From assembly GCA_963823895.1 (NCBI GenBank), contig CAWGNG010000031.1, forward strand, positions 124,001 to 188,000: a stretch of 64,000 nucleotides of DNA, in the 5' to 3' direction. Below, in pieces: positions 40,961-51,316 of the stretch. The position numbers and the translations under genes were made by a program. Origin of the DNA: G963675935 sp963823895 (GTDB taxonomy: Bacteria > Planctomycetota > Planctomycetia > Pirellulales > Thermoguttaceae). Numbering within the stretch: position 1 is the first letter of the stretch; every line of letters begins with the position of its first letter. The notes under the pieces are model-generated. The model saw nothing but the letters and a program-made list of their open reading frames with translations, was not told the origin of the DNA and searched no databases.

Positions 40961-43900
40961 ATGAATACTACCGAGCCGGCGCCGCTGAATTCTCGTTCGT
41001 GGTGGGAAGACTACTTCGCCAGGCAGTGGGACGAATATGGCGGCCGCGACCAGACCACGTACTTCATGCGGCGACTGATCGAGAGTCTCCCGCCCGCGGA
41101 GAACGAGTACCTCTCCCTGCGGGAAGCGAGCGTTTTGGACTGGGGTTGCGCATTTGGCAACGGGGTCGACGTGCTCGGGAAGACGTTTCCCCGCTGCCGC
41201 CCCGTCGGCATCGACTTCGCCAAGCGTGCCGTTGCCGAGGCGCGGCGGCTCTTCCCGCAATACGAATTCCAGCATACCGAGCGGGGGGAGATTGCCGGCA
41301 AGTTCGACGTGATCGTCACCTCGAATTGCTTGGAGCATTTCGACGATCCGGTCGCGTTGATCCGGCAGCATTTGCAGAGTTGCGGCAGCTTCTATGCCGC
41401 GATGGTTCCATACCGCGAGGCGCCGCTGCACCCGAGCCACGTGGCGCAGTTCCGCGAGGAGTGTTTTCCCGAGCAGATCGGCGGGTTCGCCCGCATCGCC
41501 GCCGTGGTCGTCGATTGCGGCGTTCCTTGCTGGCCGGGAAAGCAACTGCTCGTCCTCTACGGATCGCATTCGTATCTGCAAGAGCGCGAGGCTTACGCCC
41601 GTCGGGCGGAAGAGCGGCGCAAATGGGACGACTACTACGCCGTGCTGCCGATGTTCGACGACGACGGCGCCGCCCGCGGCTGTAGCGAAGATCTCGCGGA
41701 GAGACTCCTCGAGTTGCTGCCCGCGGAGAGCCGCGTGCTGGAGGCCGGCTGCGGCTCGGGCTGGCAGAGCCTGCTGTTGGCCCGCTCCGGCAAACTGCAA
41801 TTGACGCTGATGGACTTCTCGCAGGAGGCCCTCGCCTGCGCAAAACGCAGTTTTGCCGAGCGCAGCTTGTCGGCTGACTTCGTTTGCCAAGACGTGTTTG
41901 CTCCCGGCGAAGCGCAGTACGATCTCGTGTTCAACGCCGGGGCGCTCGCCAATTACGCCTTTGACGAGCAGGTCGCCTTTCTTCGCGGGATGGCCAGCCG
42001 CAGTCGCAAGTACGTGCTCGCCGTGTCGCCGAACCCGACGTGCTACTGGTACTGGGTGTGGCGGATGCAGCGTTCGAGCCGCGGCGAGTGGCCGTTCGGC
42101 AAGGAGGCGCCGATCGCCGATCTGGCAACGTCCTTCCAGGCCGCCGGCCTGACGTTTCTCGGTCAAATGTACGGCGACGGACGGTGGAGCGAATCGTTCC
42201 TCAAGGGCTTGGACGGTCTGGACGACTCGCTGCGCGAAGAGTTGCTCGCGTTGCACCGCACTGCGGCCATTCCCGAGCAGTGGCGAGCGCCCTTGCTGGT
42301 GGGATTGGGGTGCAAGGGGGAAGCGTCCGAAGTCCCCACTTGCTGGCGCAAACCGCCGGCATCGCTGGCGTTTTCCGCGGATTCACTGACGGCATCGCTC
42401 GCCGATGCGTTGGCCGCGTCGGTGGCGGCCGAACGTCGGCTAAAACGGTTCGAGGCGACGCTCGCCGAAAAACAGCAGCAATGGAATTGCGAATGCGCCG
42501 CCCAGAAGGCGGCCGCCGAGGAGAAAGACCGCCAGTGGCAGCGCCAGCTTGCAGTCGAAAAAGAGGCGTGCGATACGCTTGCCGGGCGATTGGACGCCAT
42601 CGAGAATTCCCGCGGCTACAGGGCATTGCAGTCGTTTTGGCAGACCAAGGCGCGGTTGGTCCCCAGCGGCAGCATTCGCCACAAAACACTCAAGGCCGGC
42701 TGGAAGTCGCTGCACGGCGACTTCGCGTATCTGCGGCGGCTGGCCCCGGCAAAGACCTGCCGGGCTGCCGCAGCACGTGTCGGCCTGTGGTTGGCGCCCC
42801 AGGGCAGCCTCCGCGAGCGCTGCCTGCGCAAAGCCACGCAGAAAGCCCATTGGGCCAGTTGCCGGGTCGTCAGCCAGCCGGGCATGGACCTGGCCGGCGT
42901 TCTCCGCCAGTGCGAAGACCGCAAGGGCATCATCGTCTACCCGCCGTTCATCGACTGGAGTTGGATGCGTCAGCGGCCGCACCAACTGATGACGCAATTC
43001 GCTCAGGCCGGCTACCTCTCGCTGTTCTGCTCGCCGAAGTGCCGCTCCGACTTGTTTCGCGGGTTCGTGCGCTTGGACGCGCGGCTCTACTTGTGCGACT
43101 CGCTCGATCCGTTGTACGACCTTCCTCATCCGATCCTGCTGATCGGCTGGACAGGCCACTGGCCGACGATCCAGCGGTTCCGTTCCCCTTTGCTGATTTA
43201 CGATTACCTTGACGACTTGAGCGTGTCGGCGCACCACGGTGTGCCCGACCAGAAGAAGCTCGACTTGCACAACAAGATGGCCAGCAGCGCGGACGTCGTA
43301 CTGGCCACGGCGCGGCGGCTTCATGACGAGGTGCGTCGGCTTCGCCCCGACGCTCTTTACTGCCCGAACGGCGTCACTTACGAGGATTTCCACCTGACGT
43401 CGCCCCCGCCCGTGCCAGCCGACATCGCCGACGTCGTGCAGTCGGGCCGGCCGATCGTCGGCTATTACGGGGCGCTGCGCGCTGGTTCGATTACGAACTC
43501 TTGGCCGAGGCCGCGCGGAAGCACCCGAGCTTCGAGTTCGTGTTGGTCGGCCCGAATTTCGATCGCTCGCTGCTGCCGCAGCCTTTGATCCGCTTGCCGA
43601 ACGTTCGCTGGCTGGGCCAGAAACAATACGAGGATCTGCCGGCATATCTGTATTACTTCACGGTCGCCACAATTCCCTTCGTCATCAACGACATCACGAC
43701 TGCCTGCTCTCCGGCTAAGCTGTTCGAATACATGGCCGGCGGAAAGCCGATCGTGACCACCGACATGCCGGAGTGCCGCGAGTATACCTGCGTGATGGTC
43801 GCCCGCAACGCCTCCGAATACGTGGCGATGCTCGACGAGGCGGCGTGCCGCGGGAAGTGGGAGTCGTACCAGCAAGCGATCAACCGCAACGCGCAGGCCA

Positions 43901-43992
43901 ACACCTGGCGGGCGAGGGCGGAGCAGATTCTCGCCCGCGTCGAGGAGGTCGCCGCCTCGCGGCGGCACTCGGCCCGAGCATCGGCGGCTTAA
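40961..43992 (+). CDS. Two methyltransferase domains fused to a glycosyltransferase, frameshifted
   Basis: About 1010 residues. Domain 1 (to 200) is a class I methyltransferase: ASVLDWGCAFGNGVDVLGKT, VIVTSNCLEHFDDP. Domain 2 (220-440) is another: SRVLEAGCGSGWQSLLLARS, DLVFNAGALANYAF. A coiled coil (LAEKQQQWNCECAAQKAAAE) follows, then a GT-B glycosyltransferase: WSWMRQRPHQLMTQFAQAGY, LIYDYLDDLSVSA, ALYCPNGVTYEDF, GYYGAL and TACSPAKLFEYMAGGKPIVT. One base is missing near 43478-43486 (GYYGAL then WFDYELLAEAARKHP in the next frame). ATG at 40961 has AGGTGG upstream; 40925 is an alternative. First gene of the glycan cluster. Confidence 0.8.
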
Positions 43993-44129
43993 GCGCGAAT
44001 TGTCCCAACAAGCACCATCCACCTCGCAACTACATTTCTATTTCGATTATCCAATTGCATCCTTTCCCATTCGGCTTTTTCGTGCAAGATTGCGGAGAGT
44101 ATGCCCATTGACGCCAGAAGGAGAACGCA

Positions 44130-46034
44130 ATGGCAAACGCCTCGTCACGATCGCCCGCTGCCGGCACGAACCCGCGCAAAAAGAGAATTTCCGTGGTCTT
44201 CGTCAACCTCTTCGCGCCGCAGCGCTACCTGACGTTTGGGCTGCCTCTGAGTCTTGAGGTATTGACCGGCGATCTGCGGGGAGAATACCCCGGCCAAGTC
44301 GAAGTCACGATCCTCGACATGCAAACGGGCCTTTCCGCGGACGACGTCGTTCGTCGCATTCGACAACTCAACCCCGACGTCCTCGGCATCACCATCAAAG
44401 TCACCGAGCGGAAGCTCGCCGAAAAGATCCTCGACCCCGTCCTCGCCGCCGACTTTCCCAGAGAGAAGCGTCCGCGATACATCATCGTCGGCGGCCACAG
44501 ACCGCGGTTCTTCAACGAGGAGTTCCTCTCGAAGTACGACGACGTCCTTATTTGCACCAGCGAAGGCGAGTTGACGATGCGCGGCCTTGTCGATTTGATT
44601 CAGGGCCGCATTTCATCGCTGCGCGAGATTCCCAACCTGATCTTCAAGGAGGGGGAGGAAGTCGTCCGCACCCCCATCAAGGTCCTCGACCTTCAGCACT
44701 ATCACCTGCCGAGCCTGGAGACCTTGGATTTCATCGAGAAGAAGCACGGCATGATTTACAGTGAATCCAGCCGCGGATGCGGCTGGGCCAAATGCACGTT
44801 CTGCAGCAGGCAGTTCGCCCGCGGAACGACGTTGCGGGCGATACCGACGGACGTCGTGGTGAGCAATCTCGAACGGCTCTACCAACGCGGCGCCAGAATC
44901 GTCTATTTCACCGACGAGGATTTCCTGCTCTATAACCCCGATCGGATCATGGCGATCTCCACCGCGCTGATCGAAAGGAACATTCAACTGTCCTTTTGGA
45001 TTCAGACCCGCGCCGACAATCTGTACAGCCCGTCCGCGACGCCGCAGGAAAACGAGAAGAAGCTCGAAGCCGTCCGCCTCTTTCACAAGGCCGGGTTGCA
45101 GCGGATTTTGTTCGGCGTCGAAAGCGGCTCGCCGAGCCAGGCGCGGCGCTACAACAAGGGGATTGACCTGAACTCGATCGCCCGGGCAACGAAAATCGCC
45201 AAGGACGTCGGTCTGCAAGTCGAAACCGGCTTTATCCCGATCGACCCCTACGTGACGCTGGGGGAACTGCAGGAATCCTTGAAATTCATGGAGGCAAACG
45301 AACTTCAGGACAGCATCGTCCGCGTTCTGAACATCGTTTGCCTCTCCGAAGGGGCCGCACTTTTCAAGAAGATCGCCCGCGACGGCCTGGTGTGCGGCGA
45401 GCGAGATCCCGACTCGCTTTTGATTTCATACAAGATGTACGACCCGGGCATGGAGTACCTGCGCGAAACCGCGCAGAACTGGCTCAACGAGACTTTATCG
45501 TTCATCTATGCCCTGCGGCGCGTCGTCGATGCAAGCCCGCAAGGCGTCATCGAAGAGAAGTATCTCATTCATTTTCGCCGGCTTGATTTCGTTTTTCTGA
45601 AAGGGCTGGTGCGCTTGCTGGCCGCCAAGAGCATCGAGGCGGAGGACATCGACGATCTCTCGCAATGGCTGGCAAACTTGGGATCGCCTACCGAAGAAAT
45701 TCTGGAGATGGCGACCGATCTCGGCAGCGCCGTCGGCAAGGAACTTACCGAGTTGCTTCGTCGGCAATTCGTTGCACGGTTCATCCGCGCGCTTCGCGTC
45801 CACAGGGATGCGCTCGTCTTGTCCTTGGAAAGTGCAATTACCGCCGGTTTGATTGCCGACGGCGAGGGATTTCTGCTTCAGGGGATCGCCGAGATCAAGA
45901 GCATTGAAGGCACCCGATCCAGGTTGGCTTTCCTCAGGGACACTGCCCGCGAGAACGCGCGGCGGAAGCAATTGCGGCAATTCGCCGAGCAGGCAGAGCG
46001 GACCGCCGTACACAGTGAGGCGCGATCGGCCTAA
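44130..46034 (+). CDS. B12-binding-domain radical SAM protein
   Basis: A 634-residue enzyme. Residues 20-160 resemble the cobalamin-binding domain (ISVVFVNLFAPQRYLTFGLP ... LNPDVLGITIKVTER ... YIIVGGHRPRFF). The radical SAM core has ESSRGCGWAKCTFCSRQ, with C-x4-C-x2-C rather than the usual C-x3-C-x2-C spacing, and FTDEDFLLYNPDR, WIQTRADNLY and ILFGVESGSPSQARRYNKG. The C-terminal 200 residues are helical and unassigned. Such enzymes methylate unactivated carbons or perform other radical chemistry. The spacing suggests a B12-dependent class. Its place in a glycan cluster suggests modification of a sugar or lipid carrier. Confidence 0.8.
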   Translation: MANASSRSPAAGTNPRKKRISVVFVNLFAPQRYLTFGLPLSLEVLTGDLRGEYPGQVEVTILDMQTGLSADDVVRRIRQLNPDVLGITIKVTERKLAEKILDPVLAADFPREKRPRYIIVGGHRPRFFNEEFLSKYDDVLICTSEGELTMRGLVDLIQGRISSLREIPNLIFKEGEEVVRTPIKVLDLQHYHLPSLETLDFIEKKHGMIYSESSRGCGWAKCTFCSRQFARGTTLRAIPTDVVVSNLERLYQRGARIVYFTDEDFLLYNPDRIMAISTALIERNIQLSFWIQTRADNLYSPSATPQENEKKLEAVRLFHKAGLQRILFGVESGSPSQARRYNKGIDLNSIARATKIAKDVGLQVETGFIPIDPYVTLGELQESLKFMEANELQDSIVRVLNIVCLSEGAALFKKIARDGLVCGERDPDSLLISYKMYDPGMEYLRETAQNWLNETLSFIYALRRVVDASPQGVIEEKYLIHFRRLDFVFLKGLVRLLAAKSIEAEDIDDLSQWLANLGSPTEEILEMATDLGSAVGKELTELLRRQFVARFIRALRVHRDALVLSLESAITAGLIADGEGFLLQGIAEIKSIEGTRSRLAFLRDTARENARRKQLRQFAEQAERTAVHSEARSA

Positions 46035-46053
46035 CAGTCAAGGGGGCGCACCG

Positions 46054-48341
46054 ATGAGCAGACAGGACGTGGACGGCTTGGGGGAACAGTTGCAGACGGC
46101 CAAGCGTCGCATCCGCGAGTTGGAGATCGAACTGCAATCGGTCCACACGCGGCTGCACCAGATCACCACGAGCCGGACTTGGGGGATCGTCGTATTCTTC
46201 CAGCGCGTCCGCTATTGGCTCTGGAGCGGCCCGGCCGACCAGCGCCGCCGCAAGGCCCGCGAGCTCGCCAAACGGCTGCTGCGGAAAGTCGGCCTCTATC
46301 CGCTTGCCCGATGGGGCTGGCGGCAGGCGCGGAGAGTGAAAACGCGTCTCCAGCGGCAAGGCGTCGCCGATGCCGAGCCGCAACCGGCCGCCGAGATTCT
46401 CGCCGACGACGGCCCGCGGGGTTACGACGTGATCTGCCTGCCGGTGATCCTGTGGAACTCGCGTTTTCAGCGGCCGCAGCAGATCGCGGACCAGTTCGCC
46501 CGCCGCGGGCATCGCGTCTTCTACGCCTCGCTCGGTTTCTGCGGAGGAAAAACCGTGCGGCTTGTCCGGCAACGTCCCGGCGTGTTCGAGATGACGCTGC
46601 CCGGCGCCCCAGGCGTGAACGTCTACCGCGAACTGCCCGCGGAAGCCGACGTGGCGCGCATGGCCGACGCCATCGACCGGCTGCGCGTCGAGGGCCGCCT
46701 GGCCTCCGCCGTCGTGGTCGTGCAGTTGCCCTTCTGGACCACGCTGGCCGAGCGGCTGCGGGAGCGGTTCGGCTGGCCGGTGGTCTACGATTGCATGGAC
46801 GACCACTCCGGCTTCTCGACGAATTGCGAGTCGATGCTCCGCGCGGAAGACCGCACGATCGCCAGCGCCGATCTCGTTGTCGTCACCGCCGATCTGCTCG
46901 AAACGAAGGTCCGCGCGAAAGCACGGCGAACCACGCTCATTCGCAACGCATGTGAGTACGAGCATTTCGCCGCCGCGGGCAGCCGTTTAGCAGCCGCCGG
47001 CACGGCGGCTAGGGGTGCCCTCGGGGCCGACGTGCCGTCGGCCGCTAAACGAACGGAAGCGGAACCTCCGAACGCTCGGAGACCCACCGTCGGCTTCTAC
47101 GGGGCCATTGCCGAGTGGTTTGACGCCGATCTGGTCGCCGATTTGGCCGAATTGCGGCCGGGGTGGAAGTTCGAGTTGATCGGCAGCACGTTGACCGGCG
47201 ACGTGTCGCGGCTGGAGAAGTTGCCGAACGTCACGCTATTGGGCGAGAAGCCCTACGCCGAACTGCCGCGGCTGGTGGCCGCTTGGGACTGCTTCCTCAT
47301 CCCCTTCAAACGGATTCCGCTGACCGAGGCCACCAACCCGGTCAAAGGTTATGAGATGCTGGCGACCGGCAAGCCGGTGGTCGCGGTGAATCTGCCGGAA
47401 TTGCGGCCGATGGCCCGCGACGGGCTGCTGACGATCGCCGACGATGCCGGCGGATTCGCCCGCGCGATCGACCGCGCCTTGGCCGAGGACGACGACCGCC
47501 TTCGCCAGCGCCGCCGCGATTTCGCCGCACGAAACACCTGGAGCGACCGTTGCGACGCCTTCGACGCCGCCGTGCGCGGGCTGTTCCCGCCGGCGTCGAT
47601 CATTATCGTCACCTACAACAACCTCGCCCTGACGCAGATGTGCCTGGAGAGCGTCTTCAGCGAGACCGAGTATCCGAACTTCGAGGTGATCGCGGTCGAT
47701 AACGCCTCGCACGACGGCACGGCCGAGTGGCTCGCCGACGAGGCGACGCGGCAACCGCGCCTGCGTGTGATTCGCAACGCCGACAACCGCGGCTTCTCGG
47801 GAGCGAACAACCAGGGGCTGCGCAGGCCCGCGGCCAGTTCCTCTGCCTGTTGAACAACGATACCGTCGTCAGCCACGGCTGGCTCTCGACCATGATCGAA
47901 CGCCTGCGCACGTTGCCGCAAACGGGAATGATCGGGCCGGTGAGCAACATGGTCGGCAACGAGGCGAAGATACCGGTCGGATACACGGCGATCGCCGACA
48001 TGCCGCGCTGGGCCGCCGACTATTGCCGCCGCCACGACGGCGAGACGGCGGTGATGAAGATGCTCGGTTTCTTCTGCGTCCTGCTCCGCCGCGAGGTGTA
48101 CGAGAAGGTGGGGGAAATGGACGAGCAGTTTGGCGTCGGCTTCTTCGAGGATACCGACTACTGTTACCGCGCCGCCCGTGCCGGCTACCAACTGCTCTGC
48201 GCCCGCGATGCCTTCGTCCATCACTGGCAGGGAGCTGCGTTCCGCCTGCTGGGGCACGACGGCCATGCCAAAATCTACCAGCAAAACCAACGCCTGTTCG
48301 AATCGAAGTGGGGCGCCGACAGCATGGCGGGGGCCTATTAG
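46054..48341 (+). CDS. Bifunctional glycosyltransferase (GT-B plus GT2), frameshifted
   Basis: About 762 residues. An N-terminal coiled coil (LQTAKRRIRELEIELQSVHT) precedes a GT-B glycosyltransferase similar to the one two genes upstream: RFQRPQQIADQFARRGHRVF, VVYDCMDDHSGFS, VGFYGAIAEWFDADLVADLA and EATNPVKGYEMLATGKPVVA. From about residue 515 a GT2 domain follows (ASIIIVTYNNLALTQMCLES, NFEVIAVDNASHDGT, LLNNDTVVSHGWLSTM, GFFEDTDYCYRAARAGY). One base is missing near 47818-47826 between NNQGL and QFLCLLNNDT. An RP-E element is read in frame at 46984-47051. AAGGGGG precedes the ATG. Confidence 0.85.
46984..47051. repeat. RP-E palindrome inside the bifunctional glycosyltransferase gene
   Basis: CGTTTAGCAGCCGCCGGCAC faces GTGCCGTCGGCCGCTAAACG. 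Translated as RLAAAGTAARGALGADVPSA between the N- and C-terminal lobes of the GT-B domain. Confidence 0.8.
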
Positions 48342-48345
48342 CAAC

Positions 48346-48442
48346 CGTACTCCTCACGCTCCGCGTGAGGTGGATCGCAGAGGAAGAGACCTCACGCGGA
48401 GCGTGACGAGTACAGAGATCTCACGCCAAGCGTGAGGAGTGC
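48346..48442. repeat. RP-D repeat between glycosyltransferase genes, copy 2
   Basis: CGTACTCCTCACGCTCCGCG faces CTCACGCGGAGCGTGACGAG, followed by a third degenerate unit CTCACGCCAAGCGTGAGGAG. It fills nearly the whole gap before the next gene. Confidence 0.85.
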
Positions 48443-48448
48443 GTTGTC

Positions 48449-51316
48449 ATGAAGTCGCTCGAACCAATTGCCGCAAATCCTGTAAGGCGCATGGGCGTCG
48501 GGCAACTCGCGTTGGCAGTGGCCGCGGCTTGGTTCGGCGTACACGCGGCGATCTACGCCGTCGAGATGTGCCGACTCGACGGCGTCCTCTATAGACACGT
48601 CGAACACGTGCTGAAGCACTTCTTTGGTTGGCAGGTGGCCGGTTTCCTCGTCGCCGCAATCGTGGTGTCGAGGCGGCGGCCGTCGGCGGTGGGCCGCGTG
48701 CTCGGCGGCTATCTCGCGCTATCGACGGCGGCGTTGCTGGCGTTCGCGCAGGACGCCGCGATGTTTGCCCCACTGGCCGTGTTGCTCTTGTGGACCACCT
48801 GCGCCGTGTACGGGATGCGGCTAGCGATCGCCCGCGCGGCCGGCCAGCGATACGCGACCTGGGGTGTCGCCGCGGCCGCCGTCTACGCGGCGCTCGTGCC
48901 AATCTGCTTCTTCTTGGGCGTCCTGCACGCGATCACTCCGCCGATCGTGGCCGCGTTGGCGGTGATCGCGGCGGCGCCCGGCGCCGTCGCTTGGCTGCGT
49001 CGCTTGGCCAGCAGGGGCGTTGTAGGAGGCGACTCCTGTCGCCGATGGCGGCAGGGCGATACCAAAGATCGGCGACCGGAGTCGCCTCCTACAACGGACG
49101 CGGAGCGTGGAAACCCGAATTCCATCGTCGCCTGGTGCTTGCTCGAAGTGATTTGGGCGATCCTGGCCGTCGAGTTCATCGGCGCCAGCACCCCCGAGGT
49201 CGCTTTCGACGCCACGCGGGTGTATCTGCCCTATATGCTGCGGGCGGTCGCCGACCACGGGCTGTCGCACCAGTACGCCAGTTGGTATCGGCTGCAACCG
49301 ATGGCGGTGCAGACTTACAGCGCGGCGATCATTGCCGTCGGCTCGATCGCGGCCGCGAAGTGGTTTTCCTGGCTGGCTCTGGCTGCGTTGCTGCTGCTGG
49401 TGTCCGAGGAGGTCGAGTGCCGCAGCGGCTCGCGCGGACTGGGGCTATTCGCCGCCGCCGCCGTTCTTAGTTGCCCGCTGTTGGCGCAGCTTTCCGCATC
49501 GCTCTATGTCGATCACGTGCTGGCGCTGCTGTGCAGTGCCGCATTCATCGTGCTGTTCCGAGCGTTGCGCCCGCCGTGTTTGCGCGGCATTCTGCTTTCG
49601 GCGGCGATCATGGCCTCGGCGGCTCAAGTGAAGTATACGGGTCTTATTTTCACTGTCGTATGGAGTTTCTTCCTGGCAGCCGTTCTATTGCGGAAGCGCG
49701 GCTGGCGCGTCAGTCTGCGATGGTTGCCTTTGGCGGGCGGTTTGTATGCGGCCCTGGCCTTGCCCTGGTACGTGTACGTCTACTTGGGCACGGGAAATCC
49801 CTTTTATCCTTTCTTGCACCACTGGTTCCCGTCGCCTTATTGGGTCGACAACTTCACGCTTCAAGAAGTCTTCGAGGTAGCCTTCAATCTGCCGCCCGGC
49901 ATCGGCGGCGTCGCAGCGTCTCCCTGGTTGGCTACTTACCGCACCAGCAGCCTTGTCGAAGGATATGGCGGCGATCTCGGCTTCTGGGCCCTCGCCTTGG
50001 CGCCTTGCTTGTTTCTCGCGTGGCTGGCGCGAGGAAAGACGGTAGCAGGAACGGACGGCGTGTCCAGTGGGGCAGACATTCTTGTCTGCCCTACGTTCGT
50101 TGCTTCTCGCGGCAGACAGGAATGTCTGCCCCACCGTGCTGAGAAGTGGCGGCTAGGCGGCGGCAATCCCTGCTACTGGGATATGGCCGTCGTCGGCATC
50201 GCAATGATCGCCGGCGTCGGCACCTACACGCCGTACGTGCGATATTGGCTGCCCGCCTATCCCCTCTTGGTCGCCTCGTGCGTGCTGGCCGCCGGATCGT
50301 TGTTGCGCTCGATCTCTTGGCGTCTGGAAGGGCGCTGGCCGCCGGTCCTTGCCGGCGCCGCCCTGCTGCTGTTGCTGTTCCTGCCGGCGCCGGTCCTCTG
50401 CATCAATAACCCCTGGGATGCATACGCGAAACGCATCGGCAGGGAAGAATATCTGACAAAGGTGTTCCCGGCCCATCCGGCGGCGCAACAACTCAACAAG
50501 ATTCTCGCCCCCGACAACGGCGTGCTCTGCACCGGCTGCGAAAACGTCTATCTTGTCGGGGGGCGGCCGTACGACTTCGACTTCTGGTGGAACAGAATTC
50601 AGCGCGTTGGCGACGCCAAATCATTCGCCCAATTCTGCCGCCGTTACGGCATCCGCTACTGGATGGTCAATTCCTTTTCTATGTCCGGCCGCTCCTTCGC
50701 CTCGCGCCAGGACATCGTTGGCGACTACTGGGACGATGCGAGGTTGGTGGCGGCATCGGGCATGGTGACGGTTTACGACGTGGCTTCGCCGGCCCGCAAC
50801 AACCTGCCGAAAGTGACGCGACACGAATGGCCCAACGTGATTGAGCATCCAGAGAAGTCGTGGACGCTGCTCGACCCGGCCGAGAATTGGGTCAACCTGA
50901 CCACGGCCGCCGCGGCCACAAGTTTGGCCAAGGAAGCGATCGCCCTGACAGGCGCCGCGTGGATTGGGCATCGGCTCGAGCCGGAGATTCCGGGGGGAAT
51001 ATGCCGCGTCAGTCTCGCTTTCTGGTCGAACGAACTCACGGACCCGCTGATGGAAATCACCTGGTACGATGCAAAAGGCAAACTCCTCAGCCGCGTCAAC
51101 GGCGCCGGTTGCGGCAAATCAGACTTTGCAGCATGGCTCTGCTCGTCGGTCCCGGCGAGCGCCAAGTGGGGTTGGCTCTATTTGCGGGAGTGGAGACAGA
51201 AGCCGATCCATCTGAAACGTGCGACGGTGACCTACTGGCTACCTTCAACCGCGTCGGCAATGGCCGCAGTGGCCCGGCACGACAAGCCTGACGACGAGAC
51301 CAAAGGTGTCCGATGA
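48449..51316 (+). CDS. Large multi-pass membrane protein, GT-C/ArnT-like
   Basis: A 955-residue protein with at least twelve hydrophobic segments in the first 690 residues and a soluble C-terminal domain of about 260 residues. Early DATRVYLPYMLRAVADHGLS and the later LPWYVYVYLGTGNPFYPFLH resemble GT-C glycosyltransferases that use lipid-linked sugars; the acidic motif normally in the first loop is EVAFDATR here. Two palindromes are translated in loops: RP-C at 49019-49095 (VVGGDSCRRWRQGDTKDRRP) and RP-A at 50066-50134 (GADILVCPTF ... RQECLPHR). The stop overlaps the ATG of the GT2 gene (ATGA). Its role is probably assembly of the surface glycan. Confidence 0.7.
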   Translation: MKSLEPIAANPVRRMGVGQLALAVAAAWFGVHAAIYAVEMCRLDGVLYRHVEHVLKHFFGWQVAGFLVAAIVVSRRRPSAVGRVLGGYLALSTAALLAFAQDAAMFAPLAVLLLWTTCAVYGMRLAIARAAGQRYATWGVAAAAVYAALVPICFFLGVLHAITPPIVAALAVIAAAPGAVAWLRRLASRGVVGGDSCRRWRQGDTKDRRPESPPTTDAERGNPNSIVAWCLLEVIWAILAVEFIGASTPEVAFDATRVYLPYMLRAVADHGLSHQYASWYRLQPMAVQTYSAAIIAVGSIAAAKWFSWLALAALLLLVSEEVECRSGSRGLGLFAAAAVLSCPLLAQLSASLYVDHVLALLCSAAFIVLFRALRPPCLRGILLSAAIMASAAQVKYTGLIFTVVWSFFLAAVLLRKRGWRVSLRWLPLAGGLYAALALPWYVYVYLGTGNPFYPFLHHWFPSPYWVDNFTLQEVFEVAFNLPPGIGGVAASPWLATYRTSSLVEGYGGDLGFWALALAPCLFLAWLARGKTVAGTDGVSSGADILVCPTFVASRGRQECLPHRAEKWRLGGGNPCYWDMAVVGIAMIAGVGTYTPYVRYWLPAYPLLVASCVLAAGSLLRSISWRLEGRWPPVLAGAALLLLLFLPAPVLCINNPWDAYAKRIGREEYLTKVFPAHPAAQQLNKILAPDNGVLCTGCENVYLVGGRPYDFDFWWNRIQRVGDAKSFAQFCRRYGIRYWMVNSFSMSGRSFASRQDIVGDYWDDARLVAASGMVTVYDVASPARNNLPKVTRHEWPNVIEHPEKSWTLLDPAENWVNLTTAAAATSLAKEAIALTGAAWIGHRLEPEIPGGICRVSLAFWSNELTDPLMEITWYDAKGKLLSRVNGAGCGKSDFAAWLCSSVPASAKWGWLYLREWRQKPIHLKRATVTYWLPSTASAMAAVARHDKPDDETKGVR
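49019..49095. repeat. RP-C palindrome inside the GT-C-like membrane protein gene
   Basis: GTTGTAGGAGGCGACTCCTG faces CGGAGTCGCCTCCTACAAC. Open in the frame of the host gene. Confidence 0.85.
50066..50134. repeat. RP-A palindrome inside the GT-C-like membrane protein gene
   Basis: AGTGGGGCAGACATTCTTGT faces ACAGGAATGTCTGCCCCACC; weaker outer arms reach from about 50059 to 50157 (TGCTGAGAAGTGGCGGCTAG). Translated as SSGADILVC ... GRQECLPHR. Confidence 0.85.
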
